The notes beneath the pieces are model-generated. The model was not told the origin of the DNA. It searched no databases and saw only the letters and a program-made list of their open reading frames with translations. From assembly GCA_035967975.1 (NCBI GenBank), contig JAWQFQ010000029.1:1-64000 (forward strand): 64,000 bases of DNA. The letters are read 5' to 3'. Positions 16,565 to 25,716 of the stretch are shown one piece after another. The stretch's first letter is position 1. Every line of letters begins with the position of its first letter. The DNA is from Scytonema sp035967975. Lineage in GTDB: Bacteria; Cyanobacteriota; Cyanobacteriia; Cyanobacteriales; Nostocaceae. The position numbers were made by a program, and so were the translations under genes.

Positions 16565-16967
16565 TCAACAAACCTACATTGACTTACTGATTCAGCATCA
16601 GCTATCGCCAATTAAAACAGAACAGGATTATCAGAAATCCTTAACTATAGTAGAGGGGATGATATCTGGGGAGTTGACAGAGGCTGAAACTGCATTTTTT
16701 GAGTTGTTGGTTCTTTTGATTGAGAAATATGAAGCTCGTCATTATCCGATGGGTGAATCTACATCTGGGGCTACTTTGTCATCCTTAATGCATGAGTTTG
16801 ATGTGGAGCCAGCTTCTTTAGTTGAAGTTTTTGGTTCTGTTGAGCAAGTGATGGAAGTGGTTAATGGTCAACGAAAAGTTAGTCAATCTCAAGCCGAGTC
16901 TCTAGCAAAGTTTTTTAATGACCATTATTCTGGACTTTCTCTAACACCTCTTGACTTTGGACAGTGA
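16548..16967 (+). CDS. higA: HigA-type antitoxin, orphaned
   Basis: About 140 residues with the features of COG5499/HigA-like antitoxins: KTEQDYQKSLTIVEGMISG, a helical dimerisation part, and a C-terminal HTH (ASLVEVFGSVEQVMEVVNGQ followed by SQSQAESLAKFF). GTG 16548 is the likeliest start, since codons before it belong to repeat sequence; TTG 16527 is also open. The partner HigB is only a 16-residue remnant. The protein could still bind DNA or neutralise another HigB. Confidence 0.78.
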   Translation: MTPTSSQQTYIDLLIQHQLSPIKTEQDYQKSLTIVEGMISGELTEAETAFFELLVLLIEKYEARHYPMGESTSGATLSSLMHEFDVEPASLVEVFGSVEQVMEVVNGQRKVSQSQAESLAKFFNDHYSGLSLTPLDFGQ

Positions 16968-17038
16968 GAAAATTGCAGATTATTCGTTTCCTCAACGTAA
17001 GTTGACGACCTTTACGGATAGTATTGTCATGGATTGTA

Positions 17039-17278
17039 TCAAGATAAGTCTTTATTTTCTAAAAGCTCTGTAAAGGCTTCTTCCACTCGCTCTGATAAGT
17101 CAGATGGCTGAAAGTTAACTCGTCCAACTTTTCCTTTTAATGCTTGAGCTAGGGTTGGTTTTACAGAGTCATTAGAGGATAGGCTTGGCAAAATGGTCAA
17201 GATGACTCGCTTACCAACTAAATCTGCACTATGCTGTAGAATTTCTTCCCAAGTTCCTTCCAGTTGTGTTCGTTCCAT
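17039..17278 (-). CDS. Small hypothetical antitoxin-like protein
   Basis: A 79-residue protein beginning MERTQLEGTWEEILQHSADL and continuing GKRVILTILP, a pattern of short cyanobacterial proteins usually found beside PIN or RelE-type toxins. No toxin gene adjoins it directly; the DUF433/DUF5615 pair further along the same strand is a separate unit. Family assignment is tentative. Confidence 0.5.
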   Translation of the reverse strand: MERTQLEGTWEEILQHSADLVGKRVILTILPSLSSNDSVKPTLAQALKGKVGRVNFQPSDLSERVEEAFTELLENKDLS

Positions 17279-17409
17279 TCGTTATGTTTTTAACTCGTTT
17301 ATTTTAAGTTTAGCAAATAGATTGTGCCGTACTTTCAGTTAACGTACCCAACATGATCGGCGATCGCACTAAACCATAATATCTCGGTAAGTGATAACAG
17401 CAGGTGCAT

Positions 17410-17757
17410 TTACAAAGGTAAGTATTGAACGCTATTGCTTAACTCTTGAGGATAGGCAGTTTTAGCAATAATTTCTAAATCACGAACACAGTCACCAACA
17501 GAAACTCTAAGTTTATGGGCATAGATAACACCAGTAAAGTTTATTTCCTTAGCTTGGCGACGGTTAGCTTCAGCTAGAAAATCTTCATCTTGGGAAAACA
17601 AAACACGTTCAAGTTCTGTAGCACGGTCAAGTATAAGTGGATCGGGTAAACTAATCCGCCCGTCTTCTTGTACTGTCAATACATCTACATTCCGAATCCG
17701 TAATCCATCTGTAATTCCTCGATGGACATTCTCATCCATGTAAAGAGCGATGCTCAT
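17410..17757 (-). CDS. DUF5615 PIN-like protein (putative toxin)
   Basis: A 115-residue protein with the DUF5615 hallmarks: MDENVHRGITDGLR near the N-terminus, a central VLFSQDEDFL, and FTGVIYAHKL. The acidic residues Asp8/Glu9 and those of QDEDF are the presumed metal-binding centre of this PIN-related nuclease fold. Its start overlaps the stop of the DUF433 gene by 4 bases, the usual toxin-antitoxin arrangement. A paralogous pair is at 22319-22967. Confidence 0.87.
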   Translation of the reverse strand: MSIALYMDENVHRGITDGLRIRNVDVLTVQEDGRISLPDPLILDRATELERVLFSQDEDFLAEANRRQAKEINFTGVIYAHKLRVSVGDCVRDLEIIAKTAYPQELSNSVQYLPL

Positions 17758-18074
17758 TTAATTAATCCTTGTACACGGAGTCTTTGTGCTAATGGAGATT
17801 CTCCTGCTTCTAAACGTAATCTTTCCGCATACTCAAAACGTCGCTTCATATCAGCATCAATTTCTTCTTTATGCTCCCAGTAATAAGCTAAAGCTGAATA
17901 AATCTGACTCATACTCAGATGAGGATACTGAAAATGCAATTCTTCTGGACTCCAACCATAAGCGTGGATAGAAGTTACTAATTCCACAACTTTCATAGAA
18001 GTCCCTTTAATGAAGGGAACATTACCCTCATCAACCAAGATATGTTTATATTCAGTGGTTGTTGTTTGACTCAT
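17754..18074 (-). CDS. DUF433 protein (putative antitoxin)
   Basis: A 106-residue protein with an N-terminal HILVDEGNVPFIKGTSMKV followed by an HTH-like segment (GWSPEELHFQYPHLSMSQIY) and YYWEHKEEIDAD, all typical of DUF433 proteins. It precedes and overlaps the DUF5615 gene, with which it presumably forms a toxin-antitoxin pair; the HTH suggests autorepression. Confidence 0.87.
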   Translation of the reverse strand: MSQTTTTEYKHILVDEGNVPFIKGTSMKVVELVTSIHAYGWSPEELHFQYPHLSMSQIYSALAYYWEHKEEIDADMKRRFEYAERLRLEAGESPLAQRLRVQGLIK

Positions 18075-18125
18075 TGGATAAAACTAGGTTATTTTACTCA
18101 CTAATTCTAACAGATATAATGCTAT

Positions 18126-18777
18126 TCAAGCAGACTCATACAATGTTACTACTGATTCTGACTCTGGTATCATTGGCAATTTTCCTTGTGATACCATCTG
18201 TTGGGATTGGGGAAGAGAAACCCCAGGATGACTTTTAACTGGTTGCTGTCCTAATGATTGTTTTGCAGGCTGTGTTAGTTGTTTGACCGTTTGATGTGGT
18301 AAGGGAGTATTTGTTTGCGTCGTTGGTGCTAGCGTTAACGGCTGTGTTTCTGTGTTTAGCAACAAAGATTGATCGGGCGCGATCGCCATAGATCGTGGCG
18401 ATTGCTGGGAATCGGGTTGTTCCCAGTAGTGAGTAGGTCTTGGGGTTAAACTAGTTGACGGTGGATCGTTTATATCGTCGGATGTTTGTGATTGATTTGC
18501 GTTTGTCGAAGACGTTGGCGCGGCGATCGCCTGCAGTTCTAATTGCTGTGTCAGAGTTGCTGAATATCTGAGCGTCTGGACTTGTTTCCAACCCAGTTGT
18601 TATGGCGGAATCTTGATTATCACCTGTGACAATTTCTTGATTTATTCCCCAATTTTGCTCACTCCCCAATTCTATAGAAGACCCTGGTAAAAAACCAAAT
18701 ATCGACAGCAGAAACGGTTGAACTGTATCGACCAGGTTGAGGTTTTTCGCCACCAATTGGTTAAGATAAGTATTCAT
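18126..18777 (-). pseudogene. Frameshifted gene of a contractile-injection-system-associated protein
   Basis: The frame starting at ATG 18777 (MNTYLNQLVAKNLNLVDTVQP) runs to about NSDTA and then leaves the coding phase near 18560. The continuation is in the other frame (TQQLELQAIAAPTSSTNANQ through HYWEQPDSQQSPRS) and joins the reading frame ending at 18126. Restoring one shift would give about 215 residues rich in Gln, Ser, Thr and Pro. The N-terminus resembles disordered proteins encoded beside baseplate chaperones in cyanobacterial injection-system clusters. It overlaps the preceding gene by 4 bases. Confidence 0.55.
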
Positions 18778-19160
18778 CTACTCACCACCATATCTAAATA
18801 CAGTTGCCGTCGTCTAGGACTCATAGTCAGAATGTCAGCCTCGCGCCAGCCATGAGCAGTAGCCAAGGTATGCACATCCCGTAAAATGCGAAGTCCCCAA
18901 GCGTTAATTTCGCTCCAAAAGAAGGACACAATGTCAAATACTAATTGCCATTCGTGACCGCAAGCAGGGCAAGAAGTATCTATTGGTACATTTGCCTGCG
19001 GGTCAACCTGAGCCATCTCTGCGATAATTGCATCAATTATATCGGGTGGTAATTGATTAAGCGATAGATTTTCGCTGTTATTGGCAGCTGACAAGATACA
19101 GCGCTCAAGCAAAACCTGTTGGGCTGTTTGTGACTCTTTGTATGTTGCGATACCGAGTGG
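18774..19160 (-). pseudogene. C-terminal fragment of a T4 gp51-like baseplate hub assembly chaperone
   Basis: The open frame has no proper start: it is open from a stop at 19161-19163, and only a TTG (19112) is available internally. The sequence LPPDIIDAIIAEMAQVDPQA, the CxxC of TSCPACGHEW, and HTLATAHGWREADILTMSP match the C-terminal half of baseplate-chaperone proteins of phage-like contractile injection systems. The N-terminal half is missing. A MITE-like element begins 38 bases further upstream, so its insertion or an associated deletion probably removed it. No other injection-system genes are nearby. Confidence 0.65.
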
Positions 19161-19197
19161 TCAGGTTTCACCGTTAAGTTACGAAATACTTCAATTT

Positions 19198-19376
19198 GAG
19201 AGGATGTTTGAAAAGTCCTTTCATTAGTAACATGCACATTCAATATCCCCCTAAATCCCCCTTAAAAAGGGGGACAGTTAGAGTATTTTCCCCCCTTAAA
19301 AAGGGGGGCTAGGGGGGATCGATAAGTGACTAAAATCACAACCAACTACTTTTCAAACAATCTCTGACCCATTGCT
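19198..19376. mobile_element. MITE-like element B, copy 1
   Basis: The ends GAGAGGATGTTTGAAAAGTC and CTTTTCAAACAATCTCTGA are inverted repeats. The core has two palindromic C/G blocks, CCCCCTTAAAAAGGGGG and CCCCCCTTAAAAAGGGGGG. Relatives with the same ends lie at 38900-39057 and 58106-58341. It is non-coding. Confidence 0.72.
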
Positions 19377-19518
19377 TCATCTAGGATGGTGAGATTAAAC
19401 AGGTCATCTTTATCAGGTCTATTATCATTAGGTGGGAAATCATAGCCTTCATGATTTTTTATCCTACGAAATTTATTATTTTCTAATATTTAAAAATAGC
19501 TCGCCAGTTCTTCCTGAC
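19377..19518. other. Spacer downstream of nadB
   Basis: AT-rich sequence between element B and the 3' end of nadB. I see no gene or clear terminator in it. Confidence 0.35.
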
Positions 19519-21189
19519 TTAAAGCACCGGAGAGCGTTGCCATCTCTCGCCTTTGACTACTGTATGAACTTGCCAAATAGGGTTGAGTTCGGGAAAGTCA
19601 GTGCGATAATGTCCGCCGCGACTTTCGGTGCGAAAAGCAGCACTTTTAAGAATTAAATAACCAATATCTAAGAGATTAATAGTTTCTGTCGCCAGCTTTA
19701 ATTGTGGCTCGGCTGTCATTGACTTAAACTGAATCCTGTGATTGGGAGATAAATTCAGGATATATTTACTAATCTCTAAATTAGCTAACTGAGAACGCCA
19801 AGAACTAACTTCTACAATTGCAGATTCTAATACAGACTGAGTTCGACAAATCCCCGCACAACGCCACATCAGGGCAGGCAACTTTTCTCTGACTAACTTT
19901 ATCTGCTCTATTTCTTGACTCCAATCTCCTCCCTCCACTGTCAAAGATTCATCCTCACTACTGGTCATTGGTTCCACTTCCAAGTTTCGCAATTGGGCAG
20001 CAAATACTATACATTCTAATAAAGAATTGCTCGCCAAACGATTTGCGCCATGAACACCTGTACTGGCAGCTTCGCCAATAGCATATAAGCCATCGATAGA
20101 AGTCAAATTCATCGAATCTACTGCAATTCCTCCCATCCAATAATGAGCCGCTGGTGCTACTGGTATTGGTTGCTGGAAAACATCAATTCCCCACTCCTGA
20201 CATTTCTGAATAATATTTGGGAAACGATGGCGAATTTGTGCGGTTTGGATAGGTCTTAAGTCTAAATAAACATTAGCTGCAGATGGATTGGGGGCTGTTT
20301 TCTCTAAATGATTAAAAATTGCCCGAGTCACTACATCTCGTGGTGCTAACTCTCCCTTGGGATGGTAGTCAAAAGCAAATCGCCTTCCCTCAACATCGAC
20401 TAAATGTGCGCCCTCCCCTCTGACCGCTTCGCTGATGAGAAAGTGAGGTGCCCCCGGTTGACTTAAAGCTGTAGGATGAAATTGCACAAATTCTAAATCC
20501 CGCAGTAGTGCCCCACTCCGCCAAGCAAGGGCGACACCATCGCCGGTACTGACTGGCGGATTGGTGGTCTTGGCGAAAATTTGACCACCGCCACCAGTGG
20601 CTAAAATGACTGCATTTGCCTTCAGCCAGAGAATTTGATTTTGGTAGAGGAGGCTGATACCTTGACAGCGTTGAGTTTCAGGATTTCGCCACAAACTCAA
20701 GGAGAGGGCTTGAGACAATACCTGAATGTTGGGCTTTGCCAATACTCTGGCGGTGAGGATATCGACGATCGCTCGTCCGGTGGTATCTTGGGAATGGAGG
20801 ACTCTGGGGCGTGAGTGGGCAGCTTCTAAGGTGGTTGCTAGTTTATTTTCTTTGCGATCAAAGGCTACACCTAGTTTTAGTAAAGAATTAATCGCTTCTG
20901 GAGCGTTTTCGACCAGAAATTCTACAGCAGGGCGATCGCAAATACCAGCCCCTGCGTGTAAAGTATCTTCCAGATGGAGTTGAGGAGAATCGTCGCTAGC
21001 GATCGCCGCTGCTATTCCTCCTTGTGCCCATTTACTTGAACCGGTTCTGAGTTTGTCTTTAGTTACGAGTAAAACGCGATATTTTTCTGACAGACAGATG
21101 GTAGCATAGAGTCCGGCTGCTCCAGAACCTACTACAATAATGTCAAATTGGGATGGAATATTTGAGGATGAAAAGTTGGGTGCGCTCAA
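19519..21189 (-). CDS. nadB: L-aspartate oxidase
   Basis: A 556-residue flavoenzyme that oxidises L-aspartate to iminoaspartate, the first step of de novo NAD synthesis. The N-terminal FAD-binding Rossmann motif is VVGSGAAGLYATICL (about 20-34), followed by SSKWAQGGIAAA and the succinate-dehydrogenase/NadB-like GDGVALAWRSGA, LEFVQFHPTAL and RGEGAHLVD. The C-terminal part has the helical cap. Its length is normal. It is monocistronic, with about 220 bases of spacer upstream that presumably hold its promoter. Confidence 0.95.
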   Translation of the reverse strand: MSAPNFSSSNIPSQFDIIVVGSGAAGLYATICLSEKYRVLLVTKDKLRTGSSKWAQGGIAAAIASDDSPQLHLEDTLHAGAGICDRPAVEFLVENAPEAINSLLKLGVAFDRKENKLATTLEAAHSRPRVLHSQDTTGRAIVDILTARVLAKPNIQVLSQALSLSLWRNPETQRCQGISLLYQNQILWLKANAVILATGGGGQIFAKTTNPPVSTGDGVALAWRSGALLRDLEFVQFHPTALSQPGAPHFLISEAVRGEGAHLVDVEGRRFAFDYHPKGELAPRDVVTRAIFNHLEKTAPNPSAANVYLDLRPIQTAQIRHRFPNIIQKCQEWGIDVFQQPIPVAPAAHYWMGGIAVDSMNLTSIDGLYAIGEAASTGVHGANRLASNSLLECIVFAAQLRNLEVEPMTSSEDESLTVEGGDWSQEIEQIKLVREKLPALMWRCAGICRTQSVLESAIVEVSSWRSQLANLEISKYILNLSPNHRIQFKSMTAEPQLKLATETINLLDIGYLILKSAAFRTESRGGHYRTDFPELNPIWQVHTVVKGERWQRSPVL

Positions 21190-21409
21190 TGTTTTATCCA
21201 GATATTAAAAAGGTGGTTATTCATAAAACGATAATGACCTCCTTGCATATAGTTTGATAGAAAGTAGACCTGTTTTCAACAATGTTCGCCTTTTTCATGG
21301 CTTTTTGAGGATTAATATTTATTTAAAGCTTAATCGTAGAAGCAATAATAGCAGCGCGTTCAGCCATTGTATATAATCCGATATGATGAGCTTAATCCGA
21401 TATGATGAG
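21190..21409. other. Upstream region of nadB with a small tandem duplication
   Basis: No gene seen. At about 21376-21409 the unit AATCCGATATGATGAGCT is repeated in tandem, immediately next to the stop of the peroxiredoxin-like gene. It looks like a recent local duplication. Confidence 0.45.
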
Positions 21410-22186
21410 CTATTTTCTGTCAGTTGTGAGAAAAGATAGGGGATGACTCATATCAGCAGCAAAACCAAGGATGGCGCGATCGCGGTGCTCGTAAAGCAAT
21501 TCTCCGCGCTCGTTAAACAGGAAAGTTGCTCCTCGCTGGGTCAGATAGGCAGGATTGGGAACGTATATCTTCCAGTTAGCCAGCACTTCTCCCATATTTC
21601 GCAATCGTAAAGTTGCCAACTCAAACGGGCGCTGAAAACCACTACCACCAGCCCATTTGAAAAACGATCCTTTCAGTGGGGGTAGAGGAGGAGCTTGAAC
21701 GATTTCTTCATCGCTAATTAACTGAGGTGCTCTTGTGTCGCCCCTATATCCACGAAACACTTCCGCTAAAGTACCAGGGCTACCAATTCCAGCACACATT
21801 AACATGAGGTTGAGCCAAGCATTCACACCGGACGATAAACCAGGTATTTTGAGGGATAGACCTGAATACAGGTTGAGCGTTTGATGCAATTGGGCGGTGG
21901 GATCTACAAACAAACAATCTGCTGGAAATCCAGTATAACTACAGAATCGCTGACCGGAAGTGCGATCGCCAATTCCCACGGCTCGGATTGCTATCCCTTG
22001 TGCTTGAAGCCGTTCGGCATCTCTTCGTAACCACCAAGCATACTCAAGACTATCGAAATCTCCTAATTGTGGCAATATTAGCACCAGTTGCTTTGGTGAG
22101 GAAAAGCAACCGCTTAAGATAGATATAACTTCTCCATCACTCACTCGCTGGCGTTCGGTTTGGCTCAAAATGCTATGTGTAATCAT
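21410..22186 (-). CDS. Peroxiredoxin-like (AhpC/TSA) protein
   Basis: A 258-residue protein of the cyanobacterial PRXL2-like AhpC/TSA group: LVLILPQLGDFDSLEYAWWL, RDAERLQAQGIAIRAVGIGD, then FCSYTGFPADCLFVD and a C-terminal ERGELLYEHRDRAILGFA. The fold is thioredoxin-like, but the peroxidatic Cys position of canonical peroxiredoxins is not obvious. Cys residues in FCSYTGFPADC could be functional. Function in peroxide reduction is inferred from the family only. Confidence 0.72.
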   Translation of the reverse strand: MITHSILSQTERQRVSDGEVISILSGCFSSPKQLVLILPQLGDFDSLEYAWWLRRDAERLQAQGIAIRAVGIGDRTSGQRFCSYTGFPADCLFVDPTAQLHQTLNLYSGLSLKIPGLSSGVNAWLNLMLMCAGIGSPGTLAEVFRGYRGDTRAPQLISDEEIVQAPPLPPLKGSFFKWAGGSGFQRPFELATLRLRNMGEVLANWKIYVPNPAYLTQRGATFLFNERGELLYEHRDRAILGFAADMSHPLSFLTTDRK

Positions 22187-22318
22187 TAGCTACTCAGAGG
22201 TTAACTCTACATTTATCGTAAGTCTTTGTGAGGGCGATCGCACTCTCATTGATTTGGGTTTGAGTATAAATAGCTTCTTGTAACAGACCGATGAGTAGAA
22301 ATTATGATAGAACTCATT

Positions 22319-22654
22319 CTATAGATACTCAACACGCCCTACCATTTCCTGTGGGGTATAAACTTCATAAATAAGAACCAAACTTTCAATCATCTGTCCA
22401 ACCGAACGAGTTCCTTGCTTGCAGTAAGCAATACCAGGATGATTATTGGTACGACTTGCAATTCTGAGAAAATCATCATCCTGAGTAAAAAGCACTCGTT
22501 GTTCTTGACAAATCAAATCTAACTGTGCATCATCACTTTGAGTGCGTAACCCGACTTCAACTGTCGTCGTCACATCAATCCCACGACGGCGCAACTCACG
22601 GGCAATAACTGACTTCACCTGTTCATCTAAATGAAATCGAATTCGACTACTCAC
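22319..22654 (-). CDS. DUF5615 PIN-like protein (putative toxin), second copy
   Basis: A 111-residue protein with FHLDEQVKSVIARELRRRGI, VLFTQDDDFL and GIAYCKQGTRSVGQMI, the same architecture as the protein at 17410-17757. It overlaps the DUF433 gene by 8 bases. The two pairs differ considerably in sequence and so are not a recent local duplication. Confidence 0.87.
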   Translation of the reverse strand: MSSRIRFHLDEQVKSVIARELRRRGIDVTTTVEVGLRTQSDDAQLDLICQEQRVLFTQDDDFLRIASRTNNHPGIAYCKQGTRSVGQMIESLVLIYEVYTPQEMVGRVEYL

Positions 22655-22967
22655 CTCGAATTGCCTTCAATCTTTCTTCGATTGGAGAAGGAGAACTATT
22701 ACGCCTCATTTCTTCTACTATTGCTTGACTTGCAGCTGTATGGCGATCAATTTCTTCTTGATGATCGTAATAATATGCCATTGCTGCATAAACTGCTGCC
22801 TTAGATAAATTATATTCAGAGGCTATTTCTTCTAAAGATTCCCCCATCTCTAAATACATTTGAGCAATAGTTGCTACAGGCATTCTGGTTTCAACAATGC
22901 GTGGTTTACCACCACAATACTCAGGATCTATGGCAATATACTCAGTACTGATTTGTTGAATAGGCAT
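22647..22967 (-). CDS. DUF433 protein (putative antitoxin), second copy
   Basis: A 106-residue protein with YIAIDPEYCGGKPRIVETRM, an HTH-like stretch SLEEIASEYNLSKAAVYAAM and YYYDHQEEIDRH, typical of DUF433. It is translationally coupled to the downstream DUF5615 gene, and the pair presumably autoregulates through the HTH. Confidence 0.87.
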   Translation of the reverse strand: MPIQQISTEYIAIDPEYCGGKPRIVETRMPVATIAQMYLEMGESLEEIASEYNLSKAAVYAAMAYYYDHQEEIDRHTAASQAIVEEMRRNSSPSPIEERLKAIRGE

Positions 22968-23134
22968 TTTTACGACCGAAATTAAGCAAAACCATCTTAA
23001 TCTTATCGTAGTTGGTCTATGAATTTAAAGTACGATTGCCGCTCTTATAGGGTATGTTAACAGGTATGGCATCAATATCACTGTTGGTAAAGAAATGATG
23101 CCCCTTGTCCTGATAGTTGTTTAAGTTCATCACT

Positions 23135-23240
23135 TAAGGAACTTCCAAAAAAATAATTCTTCAAAAATCTCTTGTGGTACGGGCGAGACGCCCGTACCAC
23201 AAGAGATTGTTCGAGACTTTTTGATTTGGAAGTTTCTTAA
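23135..23240. mobile_element. MITE-like element A, copy 2
   Basis: Ends TAAGGAACTTCCAAAAAAAT and TTGATTTGGAAGTTTCTTA enclose the palindromic core GTGGTACGGGCGAGACGCCC/GTACCAC. It is related in ends and core to 12881-13006. Its right end overlaps the stop codon of the di-haem cytochrome gene, so that gene's last codon was supplied by the element or the insertion stopped exactly there. Confidence 0.68.
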
Positions 23241-25249
23241 CTGAGTGATTTTTCTGGTAGTACTTCTGGGTCGTCATCTATTGAAAGCAGGAATTGGATT
23301 AGGTCGCTTTGGTCTTGAGTCGTAAAACCAGCTTGTTGATCGACCCAATAAGCGTGTCCGCTACCATCGACGTTTGACTGTTGCAAGTCAGGATTTTCCC
23401 GGTTAGCTGCAACCACGGCGTCACGTAAATTGCGATCTAAGAGCGATCGCAAACTTGCTTCTGGACTGGGTGCAATACCTTGCATAAGAGTACCTACCAT
23501 GCCGAGTTGTTCGGGATTGGCAATAATAAAGTTGCCGTTAGCATCTTGCTGGAAAGCTTCAGGTCCAGCAGCTACACCACCATCATGGAGGTAGGGGGCG
23601 CTCAGATAAAGCCCAATCAAGTGCTGCACCTTGTAGCCTCCCATTGGATCGCTGAGGGCATAAGCAAGTTCAATGTCTTCTTTGGGTGTGATATCTGTTG
23701 GTACTGGTAGTACGGGTGGATTGGGAGGTAATGGGACAGACACGTTGCTTGGGTATGTATCCGGTGGCACAAAAAGGTTTTTAGCAAAGGATGATGACGC
23801 TGGTGCCCGACTTGATTGAGTTCCAACTTCCTTTACAGGAATGACTTTATGGTTTGTAAAGTAGCGATCGCTGTGACATTCCGCACAATTAGCCTGTGTA
23901 AAAATTTCTGCACCACGTTTGAGAGTTGCTGTGTCAGCAGATGGATAGGGAGGTGGTGCCAAAGTATTTTGCCATGCTGACATCCCATTGAGTTGAGCAG
24001 CAACAGGTAGACCGGGAGTTGCAGCCATTAACCCATTCTGCATAAACAGTGAACCCTTTGGATATTCTGGCATCCGAATCGTGCTGTTAATACCTGGTTC
24101 TCCCGGCGTTGGATCGACCTTTTCAAAGAATTCTGAGGGTTGAACACCTTCAGGTAAGCGGAATTTAGGATTTGATGCATTTTGCAGTATTGTACCGAGA
24201 TATATGTCCTTATCAATATCCAAAACAGCTTTGCTAGCATCTGCTGTGGTCGTGGGGTCTGCATTCAGACCAAATACTGCATTATTCAATGTGGTCAATC
24301 CGTGGAACCAACCTATGGAAGCAACACCACTCCAAGCATAGGGCCAAGTATCGTGAGTGTAGGAGGTGGGAATTTGGGCTGAATTGTTCTTAAGGTCACC
24401 ATTAGAGACAAAGTTTCCAGGCGGCCAGGATAAAATAGCAGTATCGACCTTTGATTCCATAACTTTCGCATCTGGAAGGGATGCGGTTTCTCCTTGGCTG
24501 TTGAGATAAGTGTGTTGACCAGGAGGAATTTTGGTCGGGTTAACATCTGTCTGGCGGAAGAGTGCGGCTGAGTTGCTAGCCATCGCAATCAGTGGACCTA
24601 GATTGATATTTGTATTGATTGCGCCTTCAAGAATACGTCCAGTTTCTTCACTGACAGCTGCGTGGCATAAAGCACAGGTTATACCAACACGAGGTTTCGC
24701 GTGTTTGATTCGGGCAACAATACCTAGGGGGAAAAGGGAGTCTTTTGGCACATCTAAACCTGTATTGAGAACTGTGCCTGCTTTAAAAGTGCGATCGCCA
24801 ACTGTGATATCTCTATCAATAGGAACTTGTAGGTTGGTTGTTGGTTCGCCATTTAAAGCCAAAACAGCCTTTGCAATGCTACCTAAATTGATAGGACCAT
24901 CTAGGATACCGACAACATCTGTAAACAAATACTCATTCCCAAAAGTTTCTTGATAGAAAGCTTTACGCCCCAGGTTTATAAGGTCTTCAGTCACTTCAAC
25001 CGCACCACGACCTGGAGAGAGTAATTCCCTTCCTTTCTCAGTCTGAAGGAATTGATTTGCTTTCTCTTTAGAAATAGCATAACCAAGTACATCATAAGAA
25101 CCTATTCCTCGTGGTGGAGATTGGGTCAATGGTGTGTAGGTTTTATTCATTTTAAGTGGTTTTACTGGTAAAGCCAGTTCTATCTGATACCCAAAGAACC
25201 CAACGAAAATAATTAGAGCGACGATGAGAATAATTGTGCGTAATCCCAT
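23237..25249 (-). CDS. Di-haem cytochrome c, RoxA/peroxidase-like
   Basis: A 670-residue protein with an N-terminal membrane anchor or uncleaved signal (TIILIVALIIFVGFFGY, about 5-21) and two c-type haem sites: CALCH (Cys192-His196) and CAECH (Cys455-His459). A late LHDGGVAAG motif is shared with di-haem peroxidase-like and rubber-oxygenase (RoxA-type) proteins. Size and two-haem layout fit the RoxA group better than the ~350-residue bacterial peroxidases. It should be periplasmic or lumenal and membrane-anchored. Its substrate cannot be told from the sequence. Confidence 0.75.
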   Translation of the reverse strand: MGLRTIILIVALIIFVGFFGYQIELALPVKPLKMNKTYTPLTQSPPRGIGSYDVLGYAISKEKANQFLQTEKGRELLSPGRGAVEVTEDLINLGRKAFYQETFGNEYLFTDVVGILDGPINLGSIAKAVLALNGEPTTNLQVPIDRDITVGDRTFKAGTVLNTGLDVPKDSLFPLGIVARIKHAKPRVGITCALCHAAVSEETGRILEGAINTNINLGPLIAMASNSAALFRQTDVNPTKIPPGQHTYLNSQGETASLPDAKVMESKVDTAILSWPPGNFVSNGDLKNNSAQIPTSYTHDTWPYAWSGVASIGWFHGLTTLNNAVFGLNADPTTTADASKAVLDIDKDIYLGTILQNASNPKFRLPEGVQPSEFFEKVDPTPGEPGINSTIRMPEYPKGSLFMQNGLMAATPGLPVAAQLNGMSAWQNTLAPPPYPSADTATLKRGAEIFTQANCAECHSDRYFTNHKVIPVKEVGTQSSRAPASSSFAKNLFVPPDTYPSNVSVPLPPNPPVLPVPTDITPKEDIELAYALSDPMGGYKVQHLIGLYLSAPYLHDGGVAAGPEAFQQDANGNFIIANPEQLGMVGTLMQGIAPSPEASLRSLLDRNLRDAVVAANRENPDLQQSNVDGSGHAYWVDQQAGFTTQDQSDLIQFLLSIDDDPEVLPEKSLS

Positions 25250-25716
25250 AGTTTCCTCATTGTGTATTTAATAGTTATCAGTATTGGAGCGTCGGTTCAT
25301 GAGTCCTTAGTACATTCATCACTAACTCAAGAGAGAAGCTAGGCACGATGAGGCGGAACAATCACCCAAAGGGCGATCGCGTCTTTAATTTGTTCCTACT
25401 TTTAACAAGCTAAAGAATATTGTTTCTTGGCAATACCATCTAAAGATAGACTTTGAAAAAGTACTTTGTATGCATGGATACGAAAGAAATTAACTATAGC
25501 CATCTATATATAGAGCGTTTGTTGCATCACAACAACAGAACTCTAAAAAACTAGTAACTCAAGTACAGCCTCAATCAGACGTTATCGAAATTAACCTCGC
25601 AACAAAGTAGATTAAGTCTGGTATTTCATCACAATACATGAGACAAGAACGTGTATACTAAAATACTGTCAAGTAAAAACTCGGTATTAAATCATTTATC
25701 ACCATCACAATAAGTC
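25250..25716. other. Divergent intergenic region, cytochrome and sodC
   Basis: About 470 bases without a gene, between two divergently transcribed genes for redox proteins that may share regulatory sequence. One HIP1 site is present near 25372. No repeat family or clear promoter was recognised. Confidence 0.4.
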
